NCBI GenBank assembly: GCA_905233765.1
Contig: CAJOCU010000002.1
Location: forward strand, 114,274 to 178,273
Length of the DNA stretch: 64,000 nucleotides
Direction: 5' to 3'
From: an uncultured Bacteroidaceae bacterium
Lineage (GTDB): Bacteria; Bacteroidota; Bacteroidia; Bacteroidales; Bacteroidaceae
This document shows positions 24,426 through 35,834 of this stretch, in pieces (the stretch's first letter is position 1; the number at the start of each line of letters is the position of its first letter). The position numbers and the translations under genes are program-made. The notes below the pieces were generated by a model. The model searched no databases. It was not told where the DNA came from and was given only the letters and a program-made list of their open reading frames with translations.

Positions 24426-24579
24426 CTAACAAAAACTAACAAATAACATTTAATTTTCGCATGGGGGTAGGAGGTGGATTTTAGGTCATACTATTATATA
24501 TTTATATAATATAAATATATAATAGTATGATGTTAGATGGGTGTGCGGAATTTAATTTGTTATTGTTAGTTTTTGTTAG
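24426..24579. mobile_element. MITE-like palindromic element of 154 bp
   Basis: Left end 24426-24461 (starting CTAACAAAAACTAACAA) and right end 24544-24579 are inverted copies of about 36 bp; the outer 17 bp are identical. The centre holds a perfect AT-only palindrome of 19 bp arms and 5 base loop (24487-24529). No open reading frame fits inside. No clear target-site duplication is visible. It sits seven bases after the stop of the HhH gene and could also act as a transcription barrier. Confidence 0.6.
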
Positions 24580-24586
24580 AGACAGC

Positions 24587-25528
24587 TCAGTAGCAGATGT
24601 ATGGTCGCATCCGCTGGATAGCAGCGTCGGTGAAGTCGGGTAGGAGGGAGAGGGCGGTGAGGTCGCGGATGCGACCGTGTGCCTTGCGGTAGGCTTCGAT
24701 GGCACGTGCACGAGGGAAACCGATGTAGGGGTGGCGCCCTAGCGTCTGGACTGTGGCGCTATTGATATTGATGCGCTGGTGGCTGTCGGGGGCGATGGTG
24801 AACCACGCCGTCAGCTCGTCGGCAGGAAAGTTGTCGAGTTCCGCAAGCTGCGCTGTGCTGACATAACCACCCAGACGCTGGCGGTAGCGGACAATCTGAC
24901 GCGACCGGTAGGTGCCGATGCCTGGGATACGCTGCAGGAGCGTCGTATCAGCGGTGTTCAGGTCCACGACGGTCACCTCCTTGAACTTCGCGGGGCGCGC
25001 GAGGGCCGTGAGCGAGTCGCGACGACGCACGTAGGCGCTGTCGTGCCGCTCGCGCAGGGCGTTTTCAGCGCGGAGCTCAGCCTCATCGTAGTAGCGGAAG
25101 GCTCGCCCGATGGTGATGACGGGAGCGAGGCGCTCGTAGAGCTCGGGTGTCATCCCCGGCACACGCTTGAAGTCCTCGCTGCGGTGGTAGCGTCCACCCT
25201 TGGCTCGATACTTCAGGATGCTCTTGGCCATCCACGGCGCCAGCCCCAGTTTCACGAGCGTGGCAGAGTCGGCGGTATTGGGGTCGAAGGCGAACGTCTC
25301 AGGGGCGTGGGGCAGGGGAGAGGGCTCGCTGTCAGCAGCGACAGTGGCTGCTGCAGCGGTCGTTGAAGGCTTCTGAGTCAACGTATCCATTGCCACCTCA
25401 TCCAGAGCCACGCGTGGGTCGGCAGCAGGGCGCAGCAGCCAGCGGTCGATGAGTACACCAGCCCACACCGACACACAGACGGTGAACAGGAGAATGAGGG
25501 CGCGACGATCAGAGCGGCGAAGGGACAT
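24587..25528 (-). CDS. ComEA-like helix-hairpin-helix protein
   Basis: Starting at ATG 25528 gives 313 residues, beginning MSLRRSDRRALILLF with one N-terminal membrane helix (ALILLFTVCVSVWAGVLI). Three helix-hairpin-helix modules follow: FDPNTADSATLVKLGLAPW (about 95-150), VDLNTADTTLLQRIPGIGTY (about 190-240) and ININSATVQTLGRHPYIGFP (about 255-310). Such HhH repeats bind double-stranded DNA backbone. ComEA-type anchored proteins receive DNA during natural transformation, but in Bacteroidetes this triple-HhH form is common and its role is not proven. The longer frame up to 25750 crosses the divergent htpG promoter and is rejected. An Ala/Thr-rich linker separates the helix from the HhH modules. 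Confidence 0.82.
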   Translation of the reverse strand: MSLRRSDRRALILLFTVCVSVWAGVLIDRWLLRPAADPRVALDEVAMDTLTQKPSTTAAAATVAADSEPSPLPHAPETFAFDPNTADSATLVKLGLAPWMAKSILKYRAKGGRYHRSEDFKRVPGMTPELYERLAPVITIGRAFRYYDEAELRAENALRERHDSAYVRRRDSLTALARPAKFKEVTVVDLNTADTTLLQRIPGIGTYRSRQIVRYRQRLGGYVSTAQLAELDNFPADELTAWFTIAPDSHQRININSATVQTLGRHPYIGFPRARAIEAYRKAHGRIRDLTALSLLPDFTDAAIQRMRPYICY

Positions 25529-25626
25529 AGGAATCTGTATTTTGCGATGCAAAAATACACATATTAAATGAATAATGAACAATGAAGGATGAATAATTGA
25601 GAATGGAAGCGGACATTTTTCCTTTT

Positions 25627-25641
25627 GGCACGGGTTTTGCA
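25627..25641 (+). promoter_or_regulatory. Sigma-54 (RpoN) type -24/-12 promoter of htpG
   Basis: The sequence TTGGCACGGGTTTTGCAT fits YTGGCACG-N4-TTGCW exactly. The invariant GG (25627-25628) and GC (25639-25640) are 10 bases apart, as required. Transcription would start near 25652, 46 bases before the htpG ATG. No TAnnTTTG box competes in this gap. Confidence 0.65.
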
Positions 25642-25697
25642 TGAGCGGCTTTGTGTTTTCAACTTTTGACTCTTGACAATTCAAATCAAATACAACT

Positions 25698-27746
25698 ATG
25701 CAAAAAGGTAATATTGGCGTAACAACCGAGAACATCTTCCCGGTCATCAAGAAATTCCTGTATTCGGATCATGAGATTTTCATCCGCGAAATCGTCAGCA
25801 ACGCTGTGGATGCTTCACAGAAGCTGAAGACGCTGGCTGGCAAAGGCGACTTCACTGGTGAGATGGGTGAGCTGAAGGTCTGCGTGAGCATCGACAAAGA
25901 GGCCGGCACCATCACCGTCAGCGACCGTGGTATCGGTATGACCGCCGAGGAAATCGAGAAGTATATCAACCAGATAGCCTTCTCGGGCGCCAACGACTTC
26001 CTGGACAAATACAAGGAGGACGCCAACGCCATCATCGGCCATTTCGGACTGGGCTTCTACAGCTCGTTCATGGTCAGCGACCGTGTGGATATCATCACGA
26101 AGAGTTACCAGGACGCTCCCGCTGTGAAATGGAGCTGCGACGGCTCGCCCGAGTTCACGCTCGAAGAGGTGGAGAAGGCCGACCGCGGCACAGACATCGT
26201 GATGCACCTGAGCGAGGACTGCAAGGAGTTCCTGGAGAAGGACAAGCTCGAGGGGCTGCTGAAGAAGTACTGCCACTTCCTGCCTGTGCCTGTGGTCTTC
26301 GGAAAGAAGCAGGAGTGGAAGGACGGCAAGATGCAGGACACCGACGAGGACAACCAGATCAACGACACCACACCGCTGTGGACGCGCAAGCCCAGCGAGC
26401 TGAAGGACGAGGACTACAAGGCGTTCTACCGCAGCCTGTACCCGATGGGCGACGAGCCTCTGTTCTGGATTCACCTGAATGTGGATTTCCCGTTCCACCT
26501 CACGGGTATCCTCTACTTCCCGAAGATCAAGAACAACCTCGACCTGCAGCGCAACAAGATCCAGCTGTACTGCAACCAGGTGTTCGTTACGGACCAGGTG
26601 GAAGGCATCGTCCCCGACTTCCTGACGCTGCTGCACGGCGTCATCGACTCGCCGGATATCCCGTTGAATGTCTCGCGCAGCTACCTGCAGAGCGACAGCA
26701 ATGTGAAGAAAATCAGCGGCTACATCACCAAGAAGGTGGCTGATCGCTTGAGCTCGCTCTTCAAGGGCGACCGCAAGGACTTCGAGGCCAAGTGGGACGA
26801 CATCAAAATATTCATCTCCTACGGAATGCTCTCCGAGGATGACTTCTACGAGAAGGCCAAGGCGTTCTTCCTCCTGAAGGACACCGAGGGCAAATACTAC
26901 ACGCTCGAAGAGTACCAGGCACTCATCAAGGACGCCCAGACGAACAAGGACGGCCAGCTCGTGTATCTCTATGCCGCCGACCGCGAGGCACACTATACCT
27001 ATATTGATAGCGCGCACGCGAAAGGCTACAACGTCCTGCTCATGGACGGCCAGCTCGACACACCGCTGGTGCAGATGCTGGAGCGCAAGTTGGAGAAGAC
27101 CACCTTCACCCGCGTGGATAGCGATGTCATCGACCGCCTGATCCAGAAGGACGAGCCCAAGGGTGAAGAATTGTCAGCCGAGCGGTCTGCCAATCTGTCA
27201 GCCGTCTTCGAGACACAGCTGCCCAAGACGGACAAGACCACTTACCACGTGGAGACACAGCCGATGGGCGAGGAGGCCATGCCGGTGGTGATCACGCAAA
27301 GCGAGTATATGCGCCGCATGAAGGATATGGCGCGCATACAGCCCGGCATGGGCTTCTATGGCGAGATGCCGGATATGTACAACCTGGTGCTGAACACCGA
27401 CAACCGCCTCGTGAAGGAGGTGCTGGAGCAGAGCGAAGCGGCCACCGCAGAGGCCCTAAAGCCCATCGAGGCAGAACTGCGCGGACTCAACGCCCGCAAG
27501 GCGGTGCTGCAGGCTGAGCAGGACAAGAAAAAGTACGACGAGATCACCGAAGCGGAGCGCAAGGACATGGAGCAATGCCGCGCAGACATCGAAGCCGAGG
27601 AGGCCAAGAAGCGTGAGGTGATTGGCGATTATGCCAAGGGCAACGAGCGCGTACACCAGCTCATCGACCTGGCACTGCTGCAGAACGGACTGCTCACGGG
27701 CGAGGCGCTAACACGATTTGTCAAGCGCAGTGTTGAACTGCTGTAA
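25698..27746 (+). CDS. htpG: Molecular chaperone HtpG (bacterial Hsp90)
   Basis: HtpG is a dimeric ATP-dependent chaperone of the cytoplasm. The 682 residues start MQKGNIGVTTENIFPVIKKF. The GHKL ATP site is visible as EIVSNAVDAS, DRGIGMTAEEIEKYINQIAF and GHFGLGFYSSFMV. The middle domain has the conserved catalytic arginine loop in NVSRSYLQSD. The C-terminal part contains a Lys/Glu-rich coiled helix (about 575-640). It lacks the MEEVD tail of eukaryotic Hsp90, as expected. It stands alone behind a sigma-54 type promoter. Confidence 0.96.
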   Translation: MQKGNIGVTTENIFPVIKKFLYSDHEIFIREIVSNAVDASQKLKTLAGKGDFTGEMGELKVCVSIDKEAGTITVSDRGIGMTAEEIEKYINQIAFSGANDFLDKYKEDANAIIGHFGLGFYSSFMVSDRVDIITKSYQDAPAVKWSCDGSPEFTLEEVEKADRGTDIVMHLSEDCKEFLEKDKLEGLLKKYCHFLPVPVVFGKKQEWKDGKMQDTDEDNQINDTTPLWTRKPSELKDEDYKAFYRSLYPMGDEPLFWIHLNVDFPFHLTGILYFPKIKNNLDLQRNKIQLYCNQVFVTDQVEGIVPDFLTLLHGVIDSPDIPLNVSRSYLQSDSNVKKISGYITKKVADRLSSLFKGDRKDFEAKWDDIKIFISYGMLSEDDFYEKAKAFFLLKDTEGKYYTLEEYQALIKDAQTNKDGQLVYLYAADREAHYTYIDSAHAKGYNVLLMDGQLDTPLVQMLERKLEKTTFTRVDSDVIDRLIQKDEPKGEELSAERSANLSAVFETQLPKTDKTTYHVETQPMGEEAMPVVITQSEYMRRMKDMARIQPGMGFYGEMPDMYNLVLNTDNRLVKEVLEQSEAATAEALKPIEAELRGLNARKAVLQAEQDKKKYDEITEAERKDMEQCRADIEAEEAKKREVIGDYAKGNERVHQLIDLALLQNGLLTGEALTRFVKRSVELL

Positions 27747-27766
27747 TGTACTTTTCTCTCAAAAAG

Positions 27767-27798
27767 TTTGCATAGGTCGGCGAAACACCTTACCTTTG
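27767..27798 (+). promoter_or_regulatory. Promoter of tRNA-Arg and clpC
   Basis: TTTG (27767-27770) and TACCTTTG (27791-27798) are 20 bases apart, a full consensus match. The predicted transcription start near 27805 lies 17 bases before the tRNA. Confidence 0.8.
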
Positions 27799-27821
27799 CA
27801 AACAGTTTGAGGGAAAGACAT

Positions 27822-27895
27822 GGCTCCTTAGCTCAACTGAATAGAGCATCTGACTACGGATCAGAAGGTTGTGGGTTTGAATCCCGCAGGAGTCA
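27822..27895 (+). tRNA. tRNA-Arg (anticodon ACG)
   Basis: A 74-base cloverleaf can be drawn. The acceptor stem GGCTCCT pairs with AGGAGTC (one G-U). The D arm is GCTC/GAGC. The anticodon stem TCTGA/TCAGA encloses the loop CTACGGA with anticodon ACG. The T arm is GTGGG-TTTGAAT-CCCGC. The discriminator base is A and CCA is not encoded. A34 is expected to be edited to inosine by TadA to read CGU, CGC and CGA. The clpC start codon is only 21 bases downstream, so tRNA and mRNA are probably cut from one transcript. Confidence 0.95.
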
Positions 27896-27915
27896 CTAAA
27901 AAGAGAGGACAACAG

Positions 27916-30423
<2,508 letters not shown>

Positions 30424-30443
30424 CGTCTTTTTACTCTAAACAT

Positions 30444-30474
30444 TTTGCCGATTGCCCAGAAAGCAGTAAATTTG
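30444..30474 (+). promoter_or_regulatory. Promoter of gyrA, overlapped by an inverted repeat
   Basis: TTTG (30444-30447) and TAAATTTG (30467-30474) are 19 bases apart. The 11-bp perfect inverted repeat GCCGATTGCCC (30447-30457) and GGGCAATCGGC (30486-30496) brackets the -7 box and the predicted start near 30481. This is the geometry of an operator or an early transcript hairpin. Confidence 0.7.
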
Positions 30475-30504
30475 TACGCTTTTTAGGGCAATCGGCATCG
30501 CTTT

Positions 30505-30544
30505 GCCCGTTTTTGGCCCTTTATTTGCCCTCTACGGGCTTTTT
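30505..30544 (+). promoter_or_regulatory. Possible attenuator hairpin in the gyrA leader
   Basis: GCCCG (30505-30509) or GCCC (30527-30530) can pair with CGGGC (30535-30539), which is followed by five T residues (30540-30544) before the gene starts at 30590. AGGGC (30485-30489) offers an alternative pairing with GCCCT (30516-30520), so two exclusive folds are possible. Confidence 0.35.
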
Positions 30545-30589
30545 AGGATTTACCAAGAAGGAAAAAACTTTACAAAACATATCTATATT

Positions 30590-33148
30590 ATGCAAGATTC
30601 AGAAGACAGAATTATCAAAGTGGACATCGAGCGCGAGATGCGGAGCTCGTTCCTCGACTACTCGATGTCCGTCATCGTGGCACGTGCGCTGCCCGATGCA
30701 CGCGACGGCTTCAAACCCGTACACCGCCGTATTCTCTATGGTATGCGCGTGGATGGCAACACCCATGACAGAGACTACCGTAAGTGCGCCCGCACCGTAG
30801 GTAATGTGCTTGGTCACTATCACCCTCACGGCGACAGCTCAGTGTACTTCGCCATGGTGCGTCTGGCACAGGACTGGAATATGCGCTACACGCTTGTGGA
30901 TGGTCAGGGTAACTTCGGCTCCGTCGATGGTGACAGCCCCGCCGCCATGCGTTACACCGAGGCACGTCTGGCCTCGATGGGTGAGGCGATGATGCAGGAC
31001 CTGGAGAAGGAGACGGTGGACATGGTGGACAACTTCGACGGCAAGGAGAAGGAGCCCAGCGTGCTGCCTACGCTGTTCCCGAACCTGCTGGTGAACGGTG
31101 CCACGGGTATCGCCGTGGGTATGGCCACGAACATCCCGACCCATAACCTGGGCGAGTGCATCGACGGCTGCGTCGCCTACATCGACAACCCCGACATCGA
31201 CGTGGAGGGCCTGATGCACTACATCCCTGCTCCCGACTTCCCCACGGGTGCGTTCATCTATGGTATGCAAGGTGTTCGTGATGCTTATGAGACGGGGCGC
31301 GGCCGTGTGATTATGCGTGCCCGTGCCGAGATTGAACCGGGCGAGCAGCACGACAAGATCGTGGTGAGCGAGATTCCCTACGGCGTCAACAAGGCAGAGC
31401 TCATCAAGAGCATCGCCGACCTGGTGACAGAGCATAAGATCGAAGGCATCTCGAATGCCAACGACGAGAGTGACCGTGAGGGCATGCGCATCGTCATCGA
31501 CGTGAAGCGCGACTTCAACGCCAACGTGGTGCTGAACAAGCTGTTCAAGATGACGCAGCTGCAGACCTCGTTCTCCGTGAACAGCATCGCGCTGGTGAAC
31601 GGACGTCCGAAGCTGATGACGCTGCGCGACATGATTCAGTGTTTCGTGGAGCATCGTCATGAGGTGGTCATCCGCCGCACGGAGTACGACAAGCGCAAAG
31701 CCGAGGAACGTGCCCACATCCTGGAGGGCCTGATCATCGCCAGCGACAACATCGACGAGGTGGTGCAGATCATCAAGACCAGCAAGACGCCCGAAGAGGC
31801 CCGCAAGCGTTTGGAAGAGCGCTTCAAGCTGGACGAGCTGCAGTCGAAGGCCATCGTGGATATGCGTCTGGCACAGCTCACAGGCCTGCAGCAGGAGAAG
31901 CTGCACGCCGAGTACGACGAGTTGATGAAGAAGATTGAATACTACAACCAGATTCTCACCGACGACGCCCTCTGCTGGAAGGTCATCAAGGACGAGCTCA
32001 TCGAGGTGAAGGAGCGCTTTGGCGATCCCCGTCGCAGCGAGATCGTGTATTCAAGCGAAGAATTCAACCCAGAAGACTTCTACGCTGATGATGAGGTGGT
32101 TATCACCATCTCGCATCTTGGGTATATCAAACGCACACAGTTGGCTGAGTTCCGTGCTCAGGGCCGTGCCGGCGTGGGCGCCAAGGGCTCCTCAACACGC
32201 GACGGCGACTTCATCGAACACATCTATCGTGCCACGATGCACAACACGATGCTGTTCTTCACGCAGAAGGGTCGCTGCTACTGGCTGAAGGTGTATGACA
32301 TCCCCGAAGGCAACAAGGCTTCGAAGGGTCGCGCCATCCAGAATATGCTCAACATTGAGCCCGATGACACCATTAATGCCTGCCTCTACATCAAGAAACT
32401 CAACGACAAGGAGTTCAACGAGAGCCACTTCGTGCTCTTCTGCACACGCGAAGGTACTATTAAGAAGACATCGCTGGCCAATTACAGCCGTCCGCGCACG
32501 AACGGCGTCATCGCCATCAACATCAACGAAGGCGACCGCGTGGTGGATGTAGCGCTGACGAACGGCGAGAACGAAGTGGTCATCGCCTCGAAGATGGGTC
32601 GCGCAGTTCGCTTCAACGAGAGCACTGTGCGTGCCATGGGTCGTAACTCCACCGGTGTCCGCGGCATCACCCTCGAAGGCGAAGGCAACGAGGTCGTTGG
32701 AATGGTGGTGGTTGACAAGCCCGAGGAAGAGACCATCCTGGTCGTATCGGAGAAGGGCTACGGCAAGCGCTCCGATGTGGAAGACTACCGCATCACGAAC
32801 CGCGGCGGCAAGGGCGTGAAGACCCTCGAAGTGACAGAGAAGACCGGTCTGCTGATGGCAATTAAGAGCGTCACCAACGACGAGGATCTGATGATCATCA
32901 ACAAGAGCGGCGTCACACTCCGTATGCATCTCGAGAACATCAAGATCCAAGGTCGCGCCACACAGGGCGTGAAGCTCATCGAGCTGCAGAAGCGCGGCGA
33001 CGTGATTGCCAACGTCTGCATCGTTCCCATGACAGAGGACGAGGAAGAGGATGAACTGCCCGAAGAGGCCCGTGCACAAGAGATTCCTGAGCCCACGCAA
33101 CTCTCAGACGGACAGACCGTCACCCTCGACCGCGACGACCAGCAATAA
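30590..33148 (+). CDS. gyrA: DNA gyrase subunit A
   Basis: GyrA is the breakage-reunion subunit that introduces negative supercoils with GyrB. From ATG 30590 it has 852 residues. The winged-helix core includes the active-site tyrosine in [10 protein letters not shown], and the quinolone-determining region reads [15 protein letters not shown]. The Ser at the position of E. coli Ser83 is retained (susceptible type) and Phe replaces Asp87. The C-terminal beta-pinwheel has a GyrA-box-like [10 protein letters not shown], favouring gyrase over ParC. The C-terminal tail is acidic ([15 protein letters not shown]). The earlier frame start at 30503 lies inside the leader. Confidence 0.95.
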   Translation: MQDSEDRIIKVDIEREMRSSFLDYSMSVIVARALPDARDGFKPVHRRILYGMRVDGNTHDRDYRKCARTVGNVLGHYHPHGDSSVYFAMVRLAQDWNMRYTLVDGQGNFGSVDGDSPAAMRYTEARLASMGEAMMQDLEKETVDMVDNFDGKEKEPSVLPTLFPNLLVNGATGIAVGMATNIPTHNLGECIDGCVAYIDNPDIDVEGLMHYIPAPDFPTGAFIYGMQGVRDAYETGRGRVIMRARAEIEPGEQHDKIVVSEIPYGVNKAELIKSIADLVTEHKIEGISNANDESDREGMRIVIDVKRDFNANVVLNKLFKMTQLQTSFSVNSIALVNGRPKLMTLRDMIQCFVEHRHEVVIRRTEYDKRKAEERAHILEGLIIASDNIDEVVQIIKTSKTPEEARKRLEERFKLDELQSKAIVDMRLAQLTGLQQEKLHAEYDELMKKIEYYNQILTDDALCWKVIKDELIEVKERFGDPRRSEIVYSSEEFNPEDFYADDEVVITISHLGYIKRTQLAEFRAQGRAGVGAKGSSTRDGDFIEHIYRATMHNTMLFFTQKGRCYWLKVYDIPEGNKASKGRAIQNMLNIEPDDTINACLYIKKLNDKEFNESHFVLFCTREGTIKKTSLANYSRPRTNGVIAININEGDRVVDVALTNGENEVVIASKMGRAVRFNESTVRAMGRNSTGVRGITLEGEGNEVVGMVVVDKPEEETILVVSEKGYGKRSDVEDYRITNRGGKGVKTLEVTEKTGLLMAIKSVTNDEDLMIINKSGVTLRMHLENIKIQGRATQGVKLIELQKRGDVIANVCIVPMTEDEEEDELPEEARAQEIPEPTQLSDGQTVTLDRDDQQ

Positions 33149-33149
33149 A

Positions 33150-33196
33150 CCTTTTTGCCCTTCGGTCTGTCTAAAGTGCAGGCCGAAGGCGAAAGG
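33150..33196 (+). terminator. Imperfect hairpin after gyrA
   Basis: CTTCGGTCTG (33160-33169) pairs with CAGGCCGAAG (33179-33188) with one G-U pair and a nine-base loop; outer bases pair further with interruptions. There is no T-run after it, so termination may be partial and allow read-through into the TPR genes. Confidence 0.5.
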
Positions 33197-33323
33197 ATTG
33201 ACAGATTGAAAAAATATAAGATTTAAAGATTAAAAAATTAAAGATTAAGCTAAACAAATTCAACGTTCAACGATAAACGTTAAACGACAAAATAATAGAC
33301 TTAACTAATTAACTAATACTGTT

Positions 33324-34601
33324 ATGAAGAAATTATTCTTTGCTTTTGCTTTGTTAGCAGTGGCTGGAACAGCTATTGCACAGGACAAGGTTGTGCGCAA
33401 GGCACGCGACCTGAAGGAAGAAGTTCAGAACCTCGTCGCTAACCGCGAGCGTACGGAGAAGGAAACGGCTCAGATGGAGCAGAAATTGCAGCAATGCATG
33501 GAGATGCTGGAGCCCACATTCACCAGCCCCGAGACCAAGAAGGAACTGGCAAACGCATGGGACATCAAAGCCCAACTCCACAAGTACCTGTTCTCACCGC
33601 TGCTCGACAACGTCATCAACAAGCAGCCCACAGATACCACCGCATTGGCAGAGAACATCTATGCCACCCTTGATGCGATGGAGGAGTGCTACAAAGCCGT
33701 TCAGGCATTGGGCCTGAAGGGCGAGAAGGACCCCTATACGATGCCCAATAAGATTGATGTGGTTCGCTTCCGCCCCTACATCGCCTATTGCGGTCAGATG
33801 TTCTTCCAGAACGGACAACACACCCAAGCACTTGATGCCTTCAGCCGCTGGCTGAACTACCCCCAGAAGTTCACCATCCTGGGCGCTGACGCTGAGACGC
33901 TGGCCAGTGATGAGCAGGCACCGCAAATCGCTTATTACGCCTGCCTCTGCGCCTACTTCGCCAAGGACCACAAGGCTTTCAACGAGTTCATCCCTAAGGC
34001 ACGTGAATATGCACAGGAGAAGGACCAGGTGAACCAACTCTATATGGCAGACCTGATAGAACAGGGCGACACAGTTACATGGTTGAAGGTGGGACGTGAG
34101 ATCGTCACCAGTGATCCCGCCAGCAGCGACGCCATCATACAGAACATCATGGCCTACTACCTGAATCGTGGCATGAATGCCGATGCACTTGCGTTCGCAG
34201 ATGATATCCTGGCTGTTGACGCAAGCAGCAAGCTGGGCAACTACGCCAAGGGCATTGTGCTGATGAACACCAAGAAGTACGAGGATGCTGTGACCTCTTT
34301 TGACAAAGCCATCGAAGCAGATCCGGAATTCTCAGATGCATACTTCAATGCTGGCGTCTGCTGGAGTAATCACGGCTACGACATCAACGAATCCCTCAGC
34401 GGTAAGAAAATGACGGATGCACAGTTCAAAGAAGCTGTGAAGCCCGTGAAGGCTGCTTACGAAAAGGCAGAGCCTTACTTCCTCAAGGTGAAGGAACTGG
34501 AGCCCGACAACTCCGACAAATGGGCCAGCCGTCTGTCAACAGTCTATTACATCTTGGGTGACAAAGCCAAGCAGGCTGAAATGGATAAACTGCTTGAATG
34601 A
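33324..34601 (+). CDS. Periplasmic TPR protein 1
   Basis: The 425-residue protein has a signal peptide (MKKLFFAFALLAVAGTAIAQ). A coiled segment follows (KARDLKEEVQNLVANRERTE), then a helical body with several tetratricopeptide repeats. The clearest is YAKGIVLMNTKKYEDAVTSF followed by DKAIEADPEFSDAYFNAGV (about 305-350). It is predicted to be soluble in the periplasm. It overlaps the next gene by four bases. Both genes encode related TPR proteins that precede a sensor kinase, so they may be its input or scaffold components (inference). A similar TPR gene follows gyrA in other Bacteroidales. Confidence 0.82.
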   Translation: MKKLFFAFALLAVAGTAIAQDKVVRKARDLKEEVQNLVANRERTEKETAQMEQKLQQCMEMLEPTFTSPETKKELANAWDIKAQLHKYLFSPLLDNVINKQPTDTTALAENIYATLDAMEECYKAVQALGLKGEKDPYTMPNKIDVVRFRPYIAYCGQMFFQNGQHTQALDAFSRWLNYPQKFTILGADAETLASDEQAPQIAYYACLCAYFAKDHKAFNEFIPKAREYAQEKDQVNQLYMADLIEQGDTVTWLKVGREIVTSDPASSDAIIQNIMAYYLNRGMNADALAFADDILAVDASSKLGNYAKGIVLMNTKKYEDAVTSFDKAIEADPEFSDAYFNAGVCWSNHGYDINESLSGKKMTDAQFKEAVKPVKAAYEKAEPYFLKVKELEPDNSDKWASRLSTVYYILGDKAKQAEMDKLLE

Positions 34602-35830
34602 AACGAATCCTATTCATACTGATTATCGTGCTAAGCTATCCTGCCTGTGCGGAGAATATCCTCCGCACAGTCAAGGATGGCCTCAAGAAACCACAGAAGC
34701 GCGAGCAGCTTGAGAAGTGGGGCAACAGCCTACTAGCCGAAGCAGCCAAGCCAGAGACAAACCACAAGAAGCGTGTTGAGTGTCTGGTGACGGCAGCGGA
34801 GTGTAGTAAGGCCATCAACACGGCAGAGAATGTGAGTCTTTACCTGAAGAAGCCGTACGACACCGTTGCTTTCTTCAGCTCCATTCGCGACATCTTCACG
34901 AGGGTTGAAATGGCTGATAGCGTAGCTGCGATGCCCAACGAGAAAGGGAAAATCAACCTCTCAGGGCGACGCAAATATCATGATATGCTCGCGCCGTACC
35001 GCTCGAACCTGCTCACAGGCGGCAAGTGGTATTACCAACACGGGCAGACACGTAAGGCGTACGGCTATTTCGACGCCTACGTAGATGCAGCCCTGCATCC
35101 TATCTTCGCACAGGATTCCCTGTTGGAAAAAGACCCCCAGCTGCCAATGACGTCTTATCTGGCTGTCTTCTCCGCGCAAAAAGAAGGGATGACGGATGCT
35201 GTGATCAAACATGCACCATTGGCCAAGCGAGCCGGAATGCGCAGTGAACTGGTTCAAGAGTATTACGCTCGCGCATGGGATGCAAAGGGCGATACGGCAC
35301 AGTGGATGGCTGCCCTCCACGAAGGAATACGTGATTATGCCGGCAATCATTTCTTCTTCACGCATCTGCTGAACCACTACACGAAGTCTGCACAATGGGA
35401 GAAAGGTCTGGCGCTGGCGGACTCCATGACCGTAGTCGCCGATAGCGTTGCGCTCTTCTGGTATGCCAAGAGTCTTATGCTCCTGCGTCTGCAGCGAGAC
35501 CGCGAGGCCATCGCAGCCTGCGACTCCTGCATCAAACTGGCGCCGGATCACGTGAATGCACATTATAATAAAGGTGTAGCCACGCTGAATCTTGCTGTGG
35601 CCCTAACGGAGAAAGCCTGCACGGACCTGTCGAATCCCCAATGCCGCCGTGACCAGGAGATGATTCGAAGCCTGTACCTCTTGGCGCGTCAACCGATGGA
35701 ACGCGTGAGGGAACTGGCTCCAGCCGAAGAGGAACGATGGGCGCCTGCACTATATCGCATCTACCTGCACTTGAATATGGGCAAGGAGTTCGATGAGATA
35801 GACAAAATTATGAAGAAAATCAAACGCTGA
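34598..35830 (+). CDS. Periplasmic TPR protein 2 (paralogue of the preceding gene)
   Basis: This 410-residue protein has a signal peptide (MKRILFILIIVLSYPACA). Its helical body aligns in order with the preceding TPR protein: QYYQHG-type and YARAWDAKGDTAQWMAAL match the upstream QLYMADLIEQGDTVTWLKVG, and both have a final TPR around AIAACDSCIKLAPDHVNAHY. Conservation is low, as between old duplicates. It ends five bases before the TTG start of the sensor kinase, so the genes are one operon. The upstream gene overlaps it by four bases (ATGA). Confidence 0.8.
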   Translation: MKRILFILIIVLSYPACAENILRTVKDGLKKPQKREQLEKWGNSLLAEAAKPETNHKKRVECLVTAAECSKAINTAENVSLYLKKPYDTVAFFSSIRDIFTRVEMADSVAAMPNEKGKINLSGRRKYHDMLAPYRSNLLTGGKWYYQHGQTRKAYGYFDAYVDAALHPIFAQDSLLEKDPQLPMTSYLAVFSAQKEGMTDAVIKHAPLAKRAGMRSELVQEYYARAWDAKGDTAQWMAALHEGIRDYAGNHFFFTHLLNHYTKSAQWEKGLALADSMTVVADSVALFWYAKSLMLLRLQRDREAIAACDSCIKLAPDHVNAHYNKGVATLNLAVALTEKACTDLSNPQCRRDQEMIRSLYLLARQPMERVRELAPAEEERWAPALYRIYLHLNMGKEFDEIDKIMKKIKR

Positions 35831-35834
35831 CAAT

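Noticed and set aside
25815..27017. Minus-strand open frame of 400 codons inside htpG
   Set aside because: Shadow frame rich in Val/Leu/His/Glu, typical of antisense translation of a highly expressed gene.
27871..27915. Extended start of clpC
   Set aside because: The extension lies inside the tRNA-Arg gene.
30424..30589. Upstream extension of the gyrA reading frame
   Set aside because: The region holds the promoter and inverted repeat, and GyrA homology starts at ATG 30590.
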